The notes: a model not told the origin generated them from the letters alone. A stretch of DNA of 40,066 nt from Candidatus Zixiibacteriota bacterium (GCA_020348905.1 CP070756.1:218665-258730); one strand, 5' to 3'. Counted from the stretch's first letter, positions 14,470 to 22,566 are shown. Program-made: numbers and translations.

Positions 14470-16194
14470 GTGCCCAAGGTGACCTGGCGATTCAGCCTGA
14501 CATTCGTTCTCATACTGATGACTTACGGTTCGGTCCGGCCCAGTAGTAATCAAAGTTTCACCAGGTTAAGCGGCGAAATCCTGGAAACAATTCAGTCATT
14601 CTACCCGGTCCGGTCAACCGGCATGGGGATACACGCATACGATCACCGCTTTACCGACTATTCCTCGAAATCGGTCAATCAAATGGTAAAGAAGCTCAAT
14701 GAGTTCGAAAAGCAACTCTACAAATACAAGTCTGCCAACCTGACTGAGCATGACCGTATCAACTATCAACTTTTGAAATCGAATGTCGACGGGGTGCTGC
14801 TTGACCTGAAACGAATCCAATGGTACAAGAAATCCCCCCAGCTTTATGTGGATGAGGTCGTAAACGGTGTCTACTATCTGGTGCTATCCGACCATGCCCC
14901 GCTGGCGGAGCGCCTGGTAACGATAATCAGTCGCATGAAGGCGGTTCCTACGTTTCTTGCCGCCGCTAAGAAGAACCTGAAAAAACCGCCGCCCATCTAT
15001 ATCGAGACCGCCCAGGAAACTATGGAGGACGGCATTCGCTTCTACAAGGATATCTCGGCCGAATTGTCCAACAAGTTTCCGCACCGCGCCGACGAGCTGG
15101 CACGGGTTTCCAATCAGGCTCGCGAGGCGATGAATGATTTTGTGAACTTTCTGGCGACCTTGAAACCGGGATCGCAATCCAGCTTCGCTATCGGAAAAGA
15201 CAATTTCGACTATATGCTATCACACCAGTACTTTCTTGACTACGGAAGTGATTCACTACTCAAGATCGGTCAAGCGCTGTTGAGGCAAGCCGATGCCGCC
15301 TATCACGAGTATATCGTTTATGTCGACTCCAATCACCAAAATGGCAGCGATTCCGTGTTTGTCCCGGCTAATTTCGCCAGGCAGGACATTCTCGACTATT
15401 ACAACTGGGAAACGGATCAGATACGACTGTTTTTGGAGACTCACAATATCCTCACCGTTCCATCGCAAGTAGCCGAAGTGGCAGTAATCGAAACGCCATC
15501 ATTCATGAGGTCGCTGGTGGGTATGTACGCTTACCAACCCGCCGGCCCCTTTGATTCTGCTCAAACGGCTTATTTCTATGTAAGGCCGGTTCCGGACGAC
15601 CTTGATCGACAGCAGCTTGAGGCACGTTATCGATATGTTCACCGCCGCGGTTTTAAAGGGGCTGTTGTGCACGAAGCTTTCCCGGGACACCATCTGCAAA
15701 TGCAGCTGGCCGGCCTGAACGGTGACCCTGTCCGCAAGTGGCAGACCAATCTCATGATGATCGAAGGATGGGCCCTATACGCCGAGCAAATGATGTACGA
15801 GCAGGGTCTTTACGGGGTCGAAGATCCGGGTAGCTGGCTTCAGATTCTCGAGGGGATCAGGTTTCGGGCGGCGAGAATCATCGCTGATGTGAAGCTGCAC
15901 ACGGGGCAATTCACCAGCGATGAGTGCGTTGAGTGGATGGCCGATGTCCTCGATTTCTCCAGCGCATTCAGTCAGGACTATCTTAGAGACGAAGTGCGGC
16001 GCTATACGCTGACCCCGACTCACCAGATGTCATATCTCATTGGCAAGCTCGAGATTGAAAAGCTGTTGCGAGCCGCGCGTGACAAGGATGGGGAAAGCTT
16101 CTCGATTCGCCGTTTCCACGATGCGTTACTGGCTGAAGGCTCCATTCCACCGACTTTGATGTGGACCATCATGGGTTTGGAGCGCTCAAAATAG
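14470..16194 (+). CDS. Secreted DUF885 family zinc metallopeptidase-like protein
   Basis: The open frame extends to a TTG at 14410, but GTG 14470 is preceded by AAGGAGG with a 7-nt spacer and yields a clear signal peptide (basic start, then SLTFVLILMTYGS). This start gives 574 residues. The protein matches the DUF885 family, in which HEAFPGHHLQ (here ~residues 401-410) resembles an HExxxGHH zinc-binding motif, followed by EGWALYAEQMM with a candidate third ligand Glu. Family members are presumed peptidases of the periplasm or outer envelope; the substrate is unknown. It follows rlmD by 66 bp and ends about 30 bp before a new promoter. Confidence 0.9.
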   Translation: MPKVTWRFSLTFVLILMTYGSVRPSSNQSFTRLSGEILETIQSFYPVRSTGMGIHAYDHRFTDYSSKSVNQMVKKLNEFEKQLYKYKSANLTEHDRINYQLLKSNVDGVLLDLKRIQWYKKSPQLYVDEVVNGVYYLVLSDHAPLAERLVTIISRMKAVPTFLAAAKKNLKKPPPIYIETAQETMEDGIRFYKDISAELSNKFPHRADELARVSNQAREAMNDFVNFLATLKPGSQSSFAIGKDNFDYMLSHQYFLDYGSDSLLKIGQALLRQADAAYHEYIVYVDSNHQNGSDSVFVPANFARQDILDYYNWETDQIRLFLETHNILTVPSQVAEVAVIETPSFMRSLVGMYAYQPAGPFDSAQTAYFYVRPVPDDLDRQQLEARYRYVHRRGFKGAVVHEAFPGHHLQMQLAGLNGDPVRKWQTNLMMIEGWALYAEQMMYEQGLYGVEDPGSWLQILEGIRFRAARIIADVKLHTGQFTSDECVEWMADVLDFSSAFSQDYLRDEVRRYTLTPTHQMSYLIGKLEIEKLLRAARDKDGESFSIRRFHDALLAEGSIPPTLMWTIMGLERSK

Positions 16195-16225
16195 AGGCAG
16201 CTGGACCTAAAAATCCCCCTTCCGT

Positions 16226-16254
16226 TTGCCCTGACCTGCCGATATTCGTATAAT
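16226..16254 (+). promoter_or_regulatory. Sigma70-like promoter of the DUF2953-ytfJ pair
   Basis: TTGCCC (16226-16231, 4/6) and a perfect TATAAT (16249-16254) are spaced by 17 bp. The +1 should be near 16261, about 33 nt ahead of the ATG at 16294. Confidence 0.6.
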
Positions 16255-16293
16255 AGGTAAAGTAGGGCCGGATTTCTGACTGAGACATCAATT

Positions 16294-16944
16294 ATGCTTT
16301 ATGTTTTGCTTATCATCGTACTGGCAATAGCGGCGTCAATGTTGCTCAGGCTACGGTTTCGACTGGAGTTTTCCGATCGGCAACGGTTTGTTTTTGCAGG
16401 TCTCGGTCGCACCGGCTGGGCCTTTGACTTTACTTCCCGACGGGGCAGTCTGAAACTTGCCGGGTTCACCGTTAAGGAGCTCGAAGCCGCCGAGAAGAAG
16501 AAAGTCAAGCCGGAGCCCGAGCCGAAGCCACCCCCGAAACCGAAAAAGAAGAGAGCAAAAAGAGAACGACCTATTGGCGACATGCTGCGGGTAGCGCCGA
16601 AGGTATTGAAGGCGGTCGCATCTTACGGCATGTCCCTGCTGCGTGCTTTGAGACTGGAAGAACTTGATGGTGAGATTAAAGCTGGTTTCGATCAACCCGA
16701 TCTCACCGGAACGGCCTACGGTTACTATCAGGCAGCCGCCGCCACCTTGCCCGGCATCGGTGATCGATTCCGCTACAGGCCGGACTGGGATGGACCGTCT
16801 CTGGCCGGGTCGGCCCGAATCGCGGTTGCCATTCCACTTTACAGCATATTCTTAAGAACCCTTGTTTTGATATTCAAACTCCCGTTAAGAGATTTGATAA
16901 AATTGGCGATAGGAAGAAAGAAAGGAGACCAGGATGTCCAATAA
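16294..16944 (+). CDS. DUF2953 (YtfI-like) membrane-anchored protein
   Basis: A 216-residue protein with one N-terminal membrane helix (~2-18), a beta-rich segment, a Lys/Pro/Glu-rich linker (~66-95, with PEPEPKPPPKPKKKR) and a conserved C-terminal part containing GEIKAGFDQPDLTGTAYGYY and PLYSIFLRTLVLIFKLP. This is the DUF2953 signature, the YtfI family of Firmicutes. Its stop overlaps the start of the GerW/YtfJ gene by 11 bp, the same neighbour pairing as ytfI-ytfJ in Bacillus. The molecular role is unknown; in Bacillus the partner is needed for spore germination competence. Confidence 0.8.
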   Translation: MLYVLLIIVLAIAASMLLRLRFRLEFSDRQRFVFAGLGRTGWAFDFTSRRGSLKLAGFTVKELEAAEKKKVKPEPEPKPPPKPKKKRAKRERPIGDMLRVAPKVLKAVASYGMSLLRALRLEELDGEIKAGFDQPDLTGTAYGYYQAAAATLPGIGDRFRYRPDWDGPSLAGSARIAVAIPLYSIFLRTLVLIFKLPLRDLIKLAIGRKKGDQDVQ

Positions 16945-17350
16945 CGTCGTAGACATACTCAAAGGAGTGGTCGGCGAACTCAGGGAGATCTCCAAGTCGG
17001 AGACGATTATCGGCCAGCCCATTACGGTTGGCAACCGGACCGTCATCCCGGTGGTTAAGATTTCTGTCGGCTTCGGAGCCGGCGGCGGTCAGGGTGAAGA
17101 CGAAAAGAAAGGCAGTGGTTTTGGCGGCGGAGGTGGGGGCGGCGCCAGAATCGAACCGGCCGCCTTCATAATTATGGACGACAGCGGCGTCTCTCTGCTG
17201 CCGGCCGTCAAGGGCAAATGGGGTGACATCATTGACTCCATACCCGATATAGCCAAGAAGGTCTCGCAGTGGCGGGAGAAGTTCAAGTCAGACTCCGAGT
17301 CAGCTGAGTCAGAAAAGAGCGATGATACGTCTGCGGGGGAAGACGAGTAG
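16934..17350 (+). CDS. GerW/YtfJ family protein
   Basis: A 138-residue soluble protein with the GerW/YtfJ signature: DILKGVVGELREISKSETIIG near the N terminus, then GNRTVIPVVKISVGFGAGGG, a Gly-rich loop with a seven-Gly run (~residues 58-66), then ARIEPAAFIIMDDSGVSLLP. The acidic Ser/Glu-rich tail is variable. AGGAG precedes the ATG, and the start overlaps the end of the DUF2953 gene, indicating an operon. In spore-formers this protein is a germination factor. Many non-spore-formers carry homologues of unknown role, and nothing else in this window suggests sporulation. Confidence 0.88.
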   Translation: MSNNVVDILKGVVGELREISKSETIIGQPITVGNRTVIPVVKISVGFGAGGGQGEDEKKGSGFGGGGGGGARIEPAAFIIMDDSGVSLLPAVKGKWGDIIDSIPDIAKKVSQWREKFKSDSESAESEKSDDTSAGEDE

Positions 17351-17370
17351 TTCACCCACCGTTTTAGATT

Positions 17371-17400
17371 CAATAGCCGGCCGAGGCCGGCTATTTTATT
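17371..17400 (+). terminator. Rho-independent terminator after ytfJ
   Basis: AATAGCCGGC (17372-17381) and GCCGGCTATT (17386-17395) form a perfect 10-bp stem with a CGAG tetraloop followed by TTATTT. It closes the DUF2953-ytfJ operon. Confidence 0.88.
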
Positions 17401-17498
17401 TAAATCTGCCACTTTTTAGCCTCACACTTGTTTATAGCGCAGAGCAATGAATTATCTATCGATCCCTGTGTAGCGGGGTTTGCCAGAAAGGGGTTAGT

Positions 17499-17963
17499 AT
17501 GAAAATCACTGCGAAAACTGTTATGGTCGCGGCGGCGATTATGGTAATTTTCACAGCGACCGCATCATCGCACTGCGAAATACCGTGCGGAATTTACGAT
17601 GACCAGGCTCGGATTAAGCTTCTCAATGAACACATCACAACCATTGAAAAGAGCATGGATCAAATTGTGACTCTGTCGGCCGAAGGGGAGAAGAATTACA
17701 ATCAGCTTATTCGCTGGGTGAACAACAAGGAAGAGCACGCTAACAAGTTTATGGAGATTGTCACCCAGTACTTTATGACACAGCGGATTAAGCCTGTAGA
17801 CCCTTCCGAAGCGGGCCCAGTCGAGAAATATCAGAAGAGTCTGGGGCTCCTTCATCAGATGCTGGTTTACGCGATGAAATGCAAGCAGACCACAGATAAA
17901 GCCAATACCGCCAAATTAGGCGAGTTGGTGGAGGGGTTCTCACAGCATTATTTCAGTGAATAA
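17499..17963 (+). CDS. sodN: Nickel superoxide dismutase with Sec-type signal peptide
   Basis: A 154-residue protein carrying the nickel-hook motif HCEIPCGIY of NiSOD, which disproportionates superoxide. The ligands are the His that becomes residue 1 after processing, Cys2 and Cys6; Tyr9 at the active-site gate is also present. The hook is preceded by 24 residues (Lys near the start, a hydrophobic core, then ATASS) that look like a Sec signal peptide with a small residue at -1 and Ala at -3. Cleavage there would expose His1 directly. The rest (~130 residues) is a four-helix bundle of about the usual NiSOD length, with the HYFSE C terminus. AAAGGGG precedes the ATG. No SodX-type maturation protease gene lies nearby. 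Export to the periplasm is inferred. Confidence 0.93.
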   Translation: MKITAKTVMVAAAIMVIFTATASSHCEIPCGIYDDQARIKLLNEHITTIEKSMDQIVTLSAEGEKNYNQLIRWVNNKEEHANKFMEIVTQYFMTQRIKPVDPSEAGPVEKYQKSLGLLHQMLVYAMKCKQTTDKANTAKLGELVEGFSQHYFSE

Positions 17964-18079
17964 AGGAGGCCGCTCACTGTGGACATACGACCCGCATTCT
18001 GATGCCGGACAGGCGATTAGATTGGCGCAGGCCGGGGAACTTCGGCCATTTCTGCCTGTTTAAGCAATAAAATAAAAAC

Positions 18080-18108
18080 TTGGCAGATTTCTGGCTAAGG
18101 CCTATATT
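18080..18108 (+). promoter_or_regulatory. Strong sigma70-like promoter of the yajC-def-fmt-rng cluster
   Basis: TTGGCA (18080-18085, 5/6) and TATATT (18103-18108, 5/6) with an ideal 17-bp spacer. Transcription should begin near 18115, giving a leader of about 104 nt before yajC. Confidence 0.7.
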
Positions 18109-18143
18109 GTCAGGCAATTAGGACTTGTTCATTAAAGATTTTG

Positions 18144-18188
18144 CCCGCCGAAATGACCTTGCTGTGCGATAAACGCTAAGTCGGCGGG
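18144..18188 (+). promoter_or_regulatory. Inverted repeat in the yajC leader
   Basis: CCCGCCGA (18144-18151) and TCGGCGGG (18181-18188) are perfect 8-bp complements around a 29-nt loop, inside the predicted 5' leader and ending about 30 nt before the yajC start. A leader RNA hairpin with a regulatory or stabilising role is possible; no known riboswitch was recognised. Confidence 0.45.
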
Positions 18189-18218
18189 TGTATTGTACGA
18201 TAAATATAAGGAGTTATT

Positions 18219-18533
18219 TTGGACTTCACCTTTCCCATTTTGATGGCCGGTGGCCAGGGCGGAGAAGGGGCCGGAATGGTTCAACTGGGCTTTTTTGCCC
18301 TGCTGTTTCTGGTGATGTATCTGCTTCTCATCCGCCCCCAGCGCAAGAAGCAAAAGGAGCATGAACAGCTCATCGCCAGCCTGAAGAAAGGCGATAAAGT
18401 AGTAACCAGTGGCGGAATGTTTGGGACGATTTTTGCTATCGATGACGAGCGCAACCGGGTTGTGCTGAAGATAAGTGAAAATGTGAAGCTTGAATTTCTC
18501 AAGTCATCCATTGCCGCCCGAGTAGATAAATAG
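18219..18533 (+). CDS. yajC: Preprotein translocase accessory subunit YajC
   Basis: A 104-residue protein with a single N-terminal membrane helix (~22-40, LGFFALLFLVMYLLLIRPQ) followed by the family motif RPQRKKQKEH and a small cytoplasmic domain with GDKVVTSGGMFGTI. YajC associates with SecDF and the SecYEG translocon. The start is TTG at 18219, preceded by AAGGAG; no ATG fits. The next gene follows after 14 bp. Confidence 0.93.
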   Translation: MDFTFPILMAGGQGGEGAGMVQLGFFALLFLVMYLLLIRPQRKKQKEHEQLIASLKKGDKVVTSGGMFGTIFAIDDERNRVVLKISENVKLEFLKSSIAARVDK

Positions 18534-18547
18534 GCTAAGGAGTAACT

Positions 18548-19054
18548 GTGGCTGAGCGACCGATCGTCATTTACGGCGACCCGGTACTGCGGGAAGTTTC
18601 TCTACCGGTTGACGAAGTCAACCAGGAAGTAAAAGATTTGGTGTCGAATCTGGTCGACACCCTTAAGAAAGCCAGGGGTCTGGGCCTTTCAGCGGTCCAG
18701 ATCGGGGTACTGAAGCGCGTCTTCATAGTTGATCTGTCCGCGGTCGATATTACCGCATCATTACAGGTGTTCATCAACCCGGAAATCGTCGATACCGACG
18801 GCGATACGGAGTTCGAGGAAGGCTGCCTTTCTTTTCCGGGAATATATCAAAAGATAACCCGGCCCAACAGGGTCAGGGTGAGGGCACTGGATTTAGAAGG
18901 TAACCGGTTCGAGCGGGAGTTTGAAGGATTGGCCGCCCGGGCTGTTTTACATGAGTACGATCACCTGGAAGGCAAGCTTTTCATCGACTATCTGTCACCC
19001 CTGGCAAGAACGATGCTCAAGGGACGGCTTAGAAAGCTCTCCAAAGCATCGTAA
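18548..19054 (+). CDS. def: Peptide deformylase
   Basis: A 168-residue metallo-hydrolase that removes the formyl group from nascent protein N termini. All three family motifs are present: GLSAVQIG (motif 1), EGCLSFP with metal ligand Cys93 (motif 2) and HEYDH with His135, Glu136 and His139 (motif 3). The start is GTG 18548 after TAAGGAG, 14 bp behind yajC. Its substrate is generated by the product of fmt just downstream, a common def-fmt linkage. Confidence 0.96.
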   Translation: MAERPIVIYGDPVLREVSLPVDEVNQEVKDLVSNLVDTLKKARGLGLSAVQIGVLKRVFIVDLSAVDITASLQVFINPEIVDTDGDTEFEEGCLSFPGIYQKITRPNRVRVRALDLEGNRFEREFEGLAARAVLHEYDHLEGKLFIDYLSPLARTMLKGRLRKLSKAS

Positions 19055-19127
19055 TTGTCAAGGCCCAACCGGGTCTTATCCGCATTAGCCACGCTGACGT
19101 CATCGCCGCGCCACAGTTGAATCAGAG

Positions 19128-20087
19128 ATGAAAATCATCTATATGGGCACGCCTGCTTTTGCCTGCCCCGCTCTGGAGCACCTGCATCAGAGCCAGCACG
19201 AAATCGTTGGCGTAGTGACCGGTCCGGACAAACCCAGCGGCCGGGGAAAGAAATTGAGACCTTCCGAGGTTGGCTCGTTCGCTGAAAGCCTTGGTTACCG
19301 TATTCTCAAGCCGGAATCGCTGCGGGACGATGGACTCTATCAACAGGTCAAATCATGGGATCCGGACCTGATAGTGGTAGTTGCTTTCAGAATCCTGCCT
19401 CGAAAACTGTTTTCTCTGCCCCGGTGTGGATCGATCAATGTCCATGCCTCGCTTCTGCCCAGGTATCGCGGGGCTGCCCCAATAAACTGGGCTCTGATAA
19501 ACGGTGAGAAAGAGACCGGTCTGAGCAGCTTCTTTCTCAAAAAGAAGGTGGACACAGGGGATATTATCCTGCAGGAGAGTTTAGCCATCGGCGACGATGA
19601 GAACTTTGATTCTCTGCATGATCGTCTGGCCGAGATGGCCGGGCCGTTCACACTTCGTACGGTCGAGCTTATTGAACAGGGACGAGTCTCGCCGCTGGGG
19701 CAGGACGATTCCGAGGCCACGGGAGCCCCAAAAATCGGCCCCTTTGATGCCCTGATTGATTTTGGTTTTCCGGCCCCAAGAGTCAAAGACTTCGTCCGGG
19801 GACTGTCAACCAGGCCGGGGGCCTATACCTATTTCAGGGGCAAAAAACTTAAGATATTGGCCTGCCGGGTAGCCGATCAGAAAGGTCCTTCAGACCTTCG
19901 ACCGGGCTCGGTGGTGCTCGCAAGAAAAATTTTGCTGGTTCAGTGTGCCGATTCGGCCATCGAGATTACCAGTGTACTTCCGGAAGGAAAAAAGCAAATG
20001 GACGGAAGTTCGTTCATCAACGGATTTAAACCGCAACCGGGGGAAGTTTTGGGGGAAACTTCAGCAGGGGGTAATAGAAAAATATGA
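19128..20087 (+). CDS. fmt: Methionyl-tRNA formyltransferase
   Basis: A 319-residue enzyme that formylates the initiator Met-tRNA from 10-formyltetrahydrofolate. It shows the N-terminal GTPAFACPALEHL motif, the folate site region VVVAFRILPRKLF, the catalytic signature INVHASLLPRYRGAAPINWA (~residues 103-122) and a C-terminal OB-like domain that binds tRNA. It lies 73 bp after def and overlaps the start of rng by 4 bp (ATGA), indicating translational coupling. Confidence 0.96.
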   Translation: MKIIYMGTPAFACPALEHLHQSQHEIVGVVTGPDKPSGRGKKLRPSEVGSFAESLGYRILKPESLRDDGLYQQVKSWDPDLIVVVAFRILPRKLFSLPRCGSINVHASLLPRYRGAAPINWALINGEKETGLSSFFLKKKVDTGDIILQESLAIGDDENFDSLHDRLAEMAGPFTLRTVELIEQGRVSPLGQDDSEATGAPKIGPFDALIDFGFPAPRVKDFVRGLSTRPGAYTYFRGKKLKILACRVADQKGPSDLRPGSVVLARKILLVQCADSAIEITSVLPEGKKQMDGSSFINGFKPQPGEVLGETSAGGNRKI

Positions 20088-21622
20088 AAAAAGAGATTTT
20101 GATTAATTCAACCGAGTATGAGACAAGAGTAGCCATACTCGAGGACGACAAGCTGGTCGAACTTCAGGTGGAGCGTTCCGATGCCAACCGCATGGTGGGC
20201 GATATCTACAAGGGTGTCATCAAGACCGTTCTGCCGGGTATGCAGGCTGCCTTCATCGAGATCGGTATGTCCAAGGCAGCTTACCTGCATTCGTCTGATA
20301 TTGGAACCGATTACGGCCGTCGCTATGATTCGGACGATGGTGAGGAAGAAGAGGCTCCAGCCGAAATCATACGTAAAAGACGCCGGCAGGGCATTGAGAC
20401 CGTGCTCAAGAAAAACCAGGAGATACTGGTTCAGATAATCAAGGAGCCCATTTCAACCAAGGGACCGCGTATCTCGACCGATATCTCCATTCCGGGCCGC
20501 TTTGTCGTGCTGGTCCCCGACGATGACCATATCCGGATCTCAAAGCGCATTCCGAGCTGGGCGGAAAAGAAACGGCTTCGGAAAATCCTGGGACCGCTGC
20601 GCCCCGAAGGGTTCGGCCTGATTGCCCGTACCGAAAGCGAAGGAAAAAGCGAGGGCGAGTTTCGCTCCGATGTCAAGCGGCTGTTGAAACTGTGGGGTAA
20701 GCTTAAGAAGAAGGCCGACCAGTCCAAAGCTCCGGTACTGATACACAAGGAAGCGGAGTTGGTGGTATCTATGATTCGCGATATCTTCACCGAAGATGTG
20801 GAGCGGGTTCTGGTAGATAATAAGGCCGACTACAAAAAGGTAGTGTCTTTTGCCCGGCAGGTAGCGCCGGGTCTGAAACGGCGAGTCGAGCTGTACAAAG
20901 GCGAGCATCCCCTGTTTGATCTTTATGACCTGGAGCCGGAAATCGAAAAGATGCTTGAGCGCAAGGTCTGGATTAAGAAAGGTGCCTACCTGGTTATCGA
21001 CCAGACTGAGGCCATGGTTACTATCGATGTTAACACCGGTCGCTTTGTTGGCAGTACCGATCAGGAATCTACCATTTACCAGACAAACGTGCAGGCGGCG
21101 CGGGAAATCGCCCGCCAGATTCGTCTGCGTGATATCGGGGGCCTGATAATTTGCGACTTCATCGACATGTACAACCGCGAAAACCGCCGTAAACTGTATG
21201 AGGAATTCAAGAACTGCTTCCGGCACGATCGTGCCAAACGCGCCATTAATCCGGTCACCGAATTTGGAATAGTCGAAATGACGCGGGAAAGGGTCCGACC
21301 TTCGCACCTTCACGCTGTTTCCGAGCCGTGTCCCTACTGCTCCGGTCTGGGGCGAGTGCTTTCGAAGGAGACGATGGCAACCAAAATCGAGCGGTGGTTT
21401 ACCAGGGCAAGGGCGGACCGAAAGTACAGGAAGTTTCATCTCGCCATTAGCCCCCTGCTGGCTGATGCCATGGCTGAAAACGGCACCAATCGGGTGGCCC
21501 GGATGATGAAAATTCATAATTTCGAAATCAACCTGGTGCGCGACACGACCATTTCGCTTCAGGAATTCAAGGTTTTCAGCGCCGATAGCAACGAAGAGAT
21601 CACGGACCGCTACCGGGTCTAA
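20084..21622 (+). CDS. rng: Ribonuclease E/G family endoribonuclease
   Basis: A 512-residue RNase G/E catalytic module: N-terminal S1 RNA-binding domain (~35-130), in which the strand region VGDIYKGVIKTVLPGMQAAF is typical and an acidic insert with DDGEEEEAPAE interrupts it. The 5'-sensor region and DNase I-like catalytic domain follow, with the Mg ligands Asp315 (TIDVNTGRFVG) and Asp358 (CDFIDM). The Zn-link cysteines are C416 and C419 (CPYCSGLG). The RNase E C-terminal degradosome scaffold is absent, so RNase G-like is the better name. It processes rRNA and decays mRNA. The start overlaps the fmt stop (ATGA). A strong terminator follows. Confidence 0.94.
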   Translation: MKKEILINSTEYETRVAILEDDKLVELQVERSDANRMVGDIYKGVIKTVLPGMQAAFIEIGMSKAAYLHSSDIGTDYGRRYDSDDGEEEEAPAEIIRKRRRQGIETVLKKNQEILVQIIKEPISTKGPRISTDISIPGRFVVLVPDDDHIRISKRIPSWAEKKRLRKILGPLRPEGFGLIARTESEGKSEGEFRSDVKRLLKLWGKLKKKADQSKAPVLIHKEAELVVSMIRDIFTEDVERVLVDNKADYKKVVSFARQVAPGLKRRVELYKGEHPLFDLYDLEPEIEKMLERKVWIKKGAYLVIDQTEAMVTIDVNTGRFVGSTDQESTIYQTNVQAAREIARQIRLRDIGGLIICDFIDMYNRENRRKLYEEFKNCFRHDRAKRAINPVTEFGIVEMTRERVRPSHLHAVSEPCPYCSGLGRVLSKETMATKIERWFTRARADRKYRKFHLAISPLLADAMAENGTNRVARMMKIHNFEINLVRDTTISLQEFKVFSADSNEEITDRYRV

Positions 21623-21657
21623 CCGCCGGCGGGGTAGGTTTCTCCAGAGCAAAACCG

Positions 21658-21685
21658 GCCGGGAGCTTGGGGCTCCCGGCTTTTC
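21658..21685 (+). terminator. Rho-independent terminator after rng
   Basis: GCCGGGAGC (21658-21666) pairs perfectly with GCTCCCGGC (21672-21680) over a 5-nt loop, followed by TTTT. It ends the yajC-def-fmt-rng transcription unit. Confidence 0.88.
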
Positions 21686-21782
21686 TTATGCGTGCCGAAC
21701 CGGCCCCACGTTCGGCCAGCATAGCGAACAAGGATATATTTTGTCGACTCTCCCTGAAACGGCGGTTGGTGGAAATTTGTGC

Positions 21783-21811
21783 TTTTCTGCTGCTGGAATT
21801 CGTTATATAAT
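21783..21811 (+). promoter_or_regulatory. Promoter of the CYTH gene, near-leaderless
   Basis: A perfect TATAAT (21806-21811) sits 17 bp after TTTTCT (21783-21788, weak -35). The expected +1 is 21818, one base before the ATG at 21819. The same TTTTCT-17-TATAAT pair occurs before the lipid kinase gene near 39.3 kb. Confidence 0.45.
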
Positions 21812-21818
21812 TGATATC

Positions 21819-22463
21819 ATGACTGACGCAGGCGAACTCAAACGCGAGATCGAAATTAAACTCGATCTTGGCTCTTTCACCAATTATCTGAAGCTGGTTG
21901 GCTTCCTGGGACAAATTGAGCAGGAGGAGCGCCATATTAACGGCTTTTTCGATACCGAGGACCTCCGTCTTTCGAAAAAGGGTTGGGCGCTTCGAGTGCG
22001 AGCTGAAAGTACAAGAGGGCTGGTAACCGTCAAGAGTATACCTACCCAGGAAGGTCTGGCCGTCGTGCGACAGGAGATTGAGTCGGAGATTGCGCGGGGA
22101 CAGGCACTGGACATCATCAATCTGGGCAAAGACGTGATGAGTCTGGATAACATGCCCGTAGATCATGTCAGGCAGCAAGTCGGGAACCGTGGCCTGACCC
22201 GGCTGGTGATGTTCGAGAATGTCCGGCAGAGAAAAGTCTTCAAGATTGCCGATCACAATTATTTGCTCGAAGTTGACAAGACGGAATACAACGACGGTTC
22301 GGTCGACTACGAGTTGGAACTGGAGCTGAGTGATACCAGGAACCTTGAGGTTATCGAGGACAAACTTCGCCGCCTGTTTCATTCGCTGGATATTCCCTTT
22401 GTTCATCAGAGCGAGAGCAAGTTCCGGCGGGCTCTGAAGAAGGCCAACATCTTTAACGGCTGA
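21819..22463 (+). CDS. CYTH domain protein (triphosphate tunnel metalloenzyme)
   Basis: A 214-residue CYTH protein. The diagnostic ExExK motif is at the N terminus (E10-I-E-I-K14), followed by the tunnel strands with RVRAE, VTVKS, YLLEVDKTEY and DYELELEL, and the C-terminal QSESKFRRAL. Such enzymes bind a triphosphate and divalent metal in a beta tunnel and act as thiamine or inorganic triphosphatases or class IV adenylate cyclases; the specific reaction is not determined. The frame also opens at TTG 21741 with AAGGA upstream, but those extra 26 residues do not look like CYTH, and a perfect -10 box lies 7 bp before ATG 21819, so I prefer the ATG. Confidence 0.85.
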   Translation: MTDAGELKREIEIKLDLGSFTNYLKLVGFLGQIEQEERHINGFFDTEDLRLSKKGWALRVRAESTRGLVTVKSIPTQEGLAVVRQEIESEIARGQALDIINLGKDVMSLDNMPVDHVRQQVGNRGLTRLVMFENVRQRKVFKIADHNYLLEVDKTEYNDGSVDYELELELSDTRNLEVIEDKLRRLFHSLDIPFVHQSESKFRRALKKANIFNG

Positions 22464-22566
22464 GTGGGAGTTCTTACCGGAATACGGGAGTCAACCGCCT
22501 CCGGGTAACGCCGCCCGGTTAAACGAAGGTAATCGGATTGGGAAGGACCTGGCTATCAGCAGTGGT

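Noticed and set aside
17964..18002. Shine-Dalgarno-like AGGAGG and GTG directly after sodN
   Set aside because: The frame from GTG ends after seven codons, so it does not encode a SodX-like protein or any other gene.
18026..18060. GGCCG/CGGCC hairpin after sodN as a terminator
   Set aside because: A 5-bp stem with an 8-nt loop and a mixed downstream tract is too weak to call.
20540..21652. 370-codon minus-strand frame opposite rng
   Set aside because: It lies wholly antisense to the rng catalytic domain, whose motifs are intact. The translation shows no known motif; the long frame reflects codon bias of the real gene.
21600..22406. 268-codon minus-strand frame opposite the CYTH gene
   Set aside because: The plus strand encodes the ExExK CYTH motif and later conserved strands; the antisense frame has no family features and runs across the rng terminator.
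22494..22520. CCGGG/CCCGG hairpin after the CYTH gene as a terminator
   Set aside because: The stem is only 5 bp and no T run follows.
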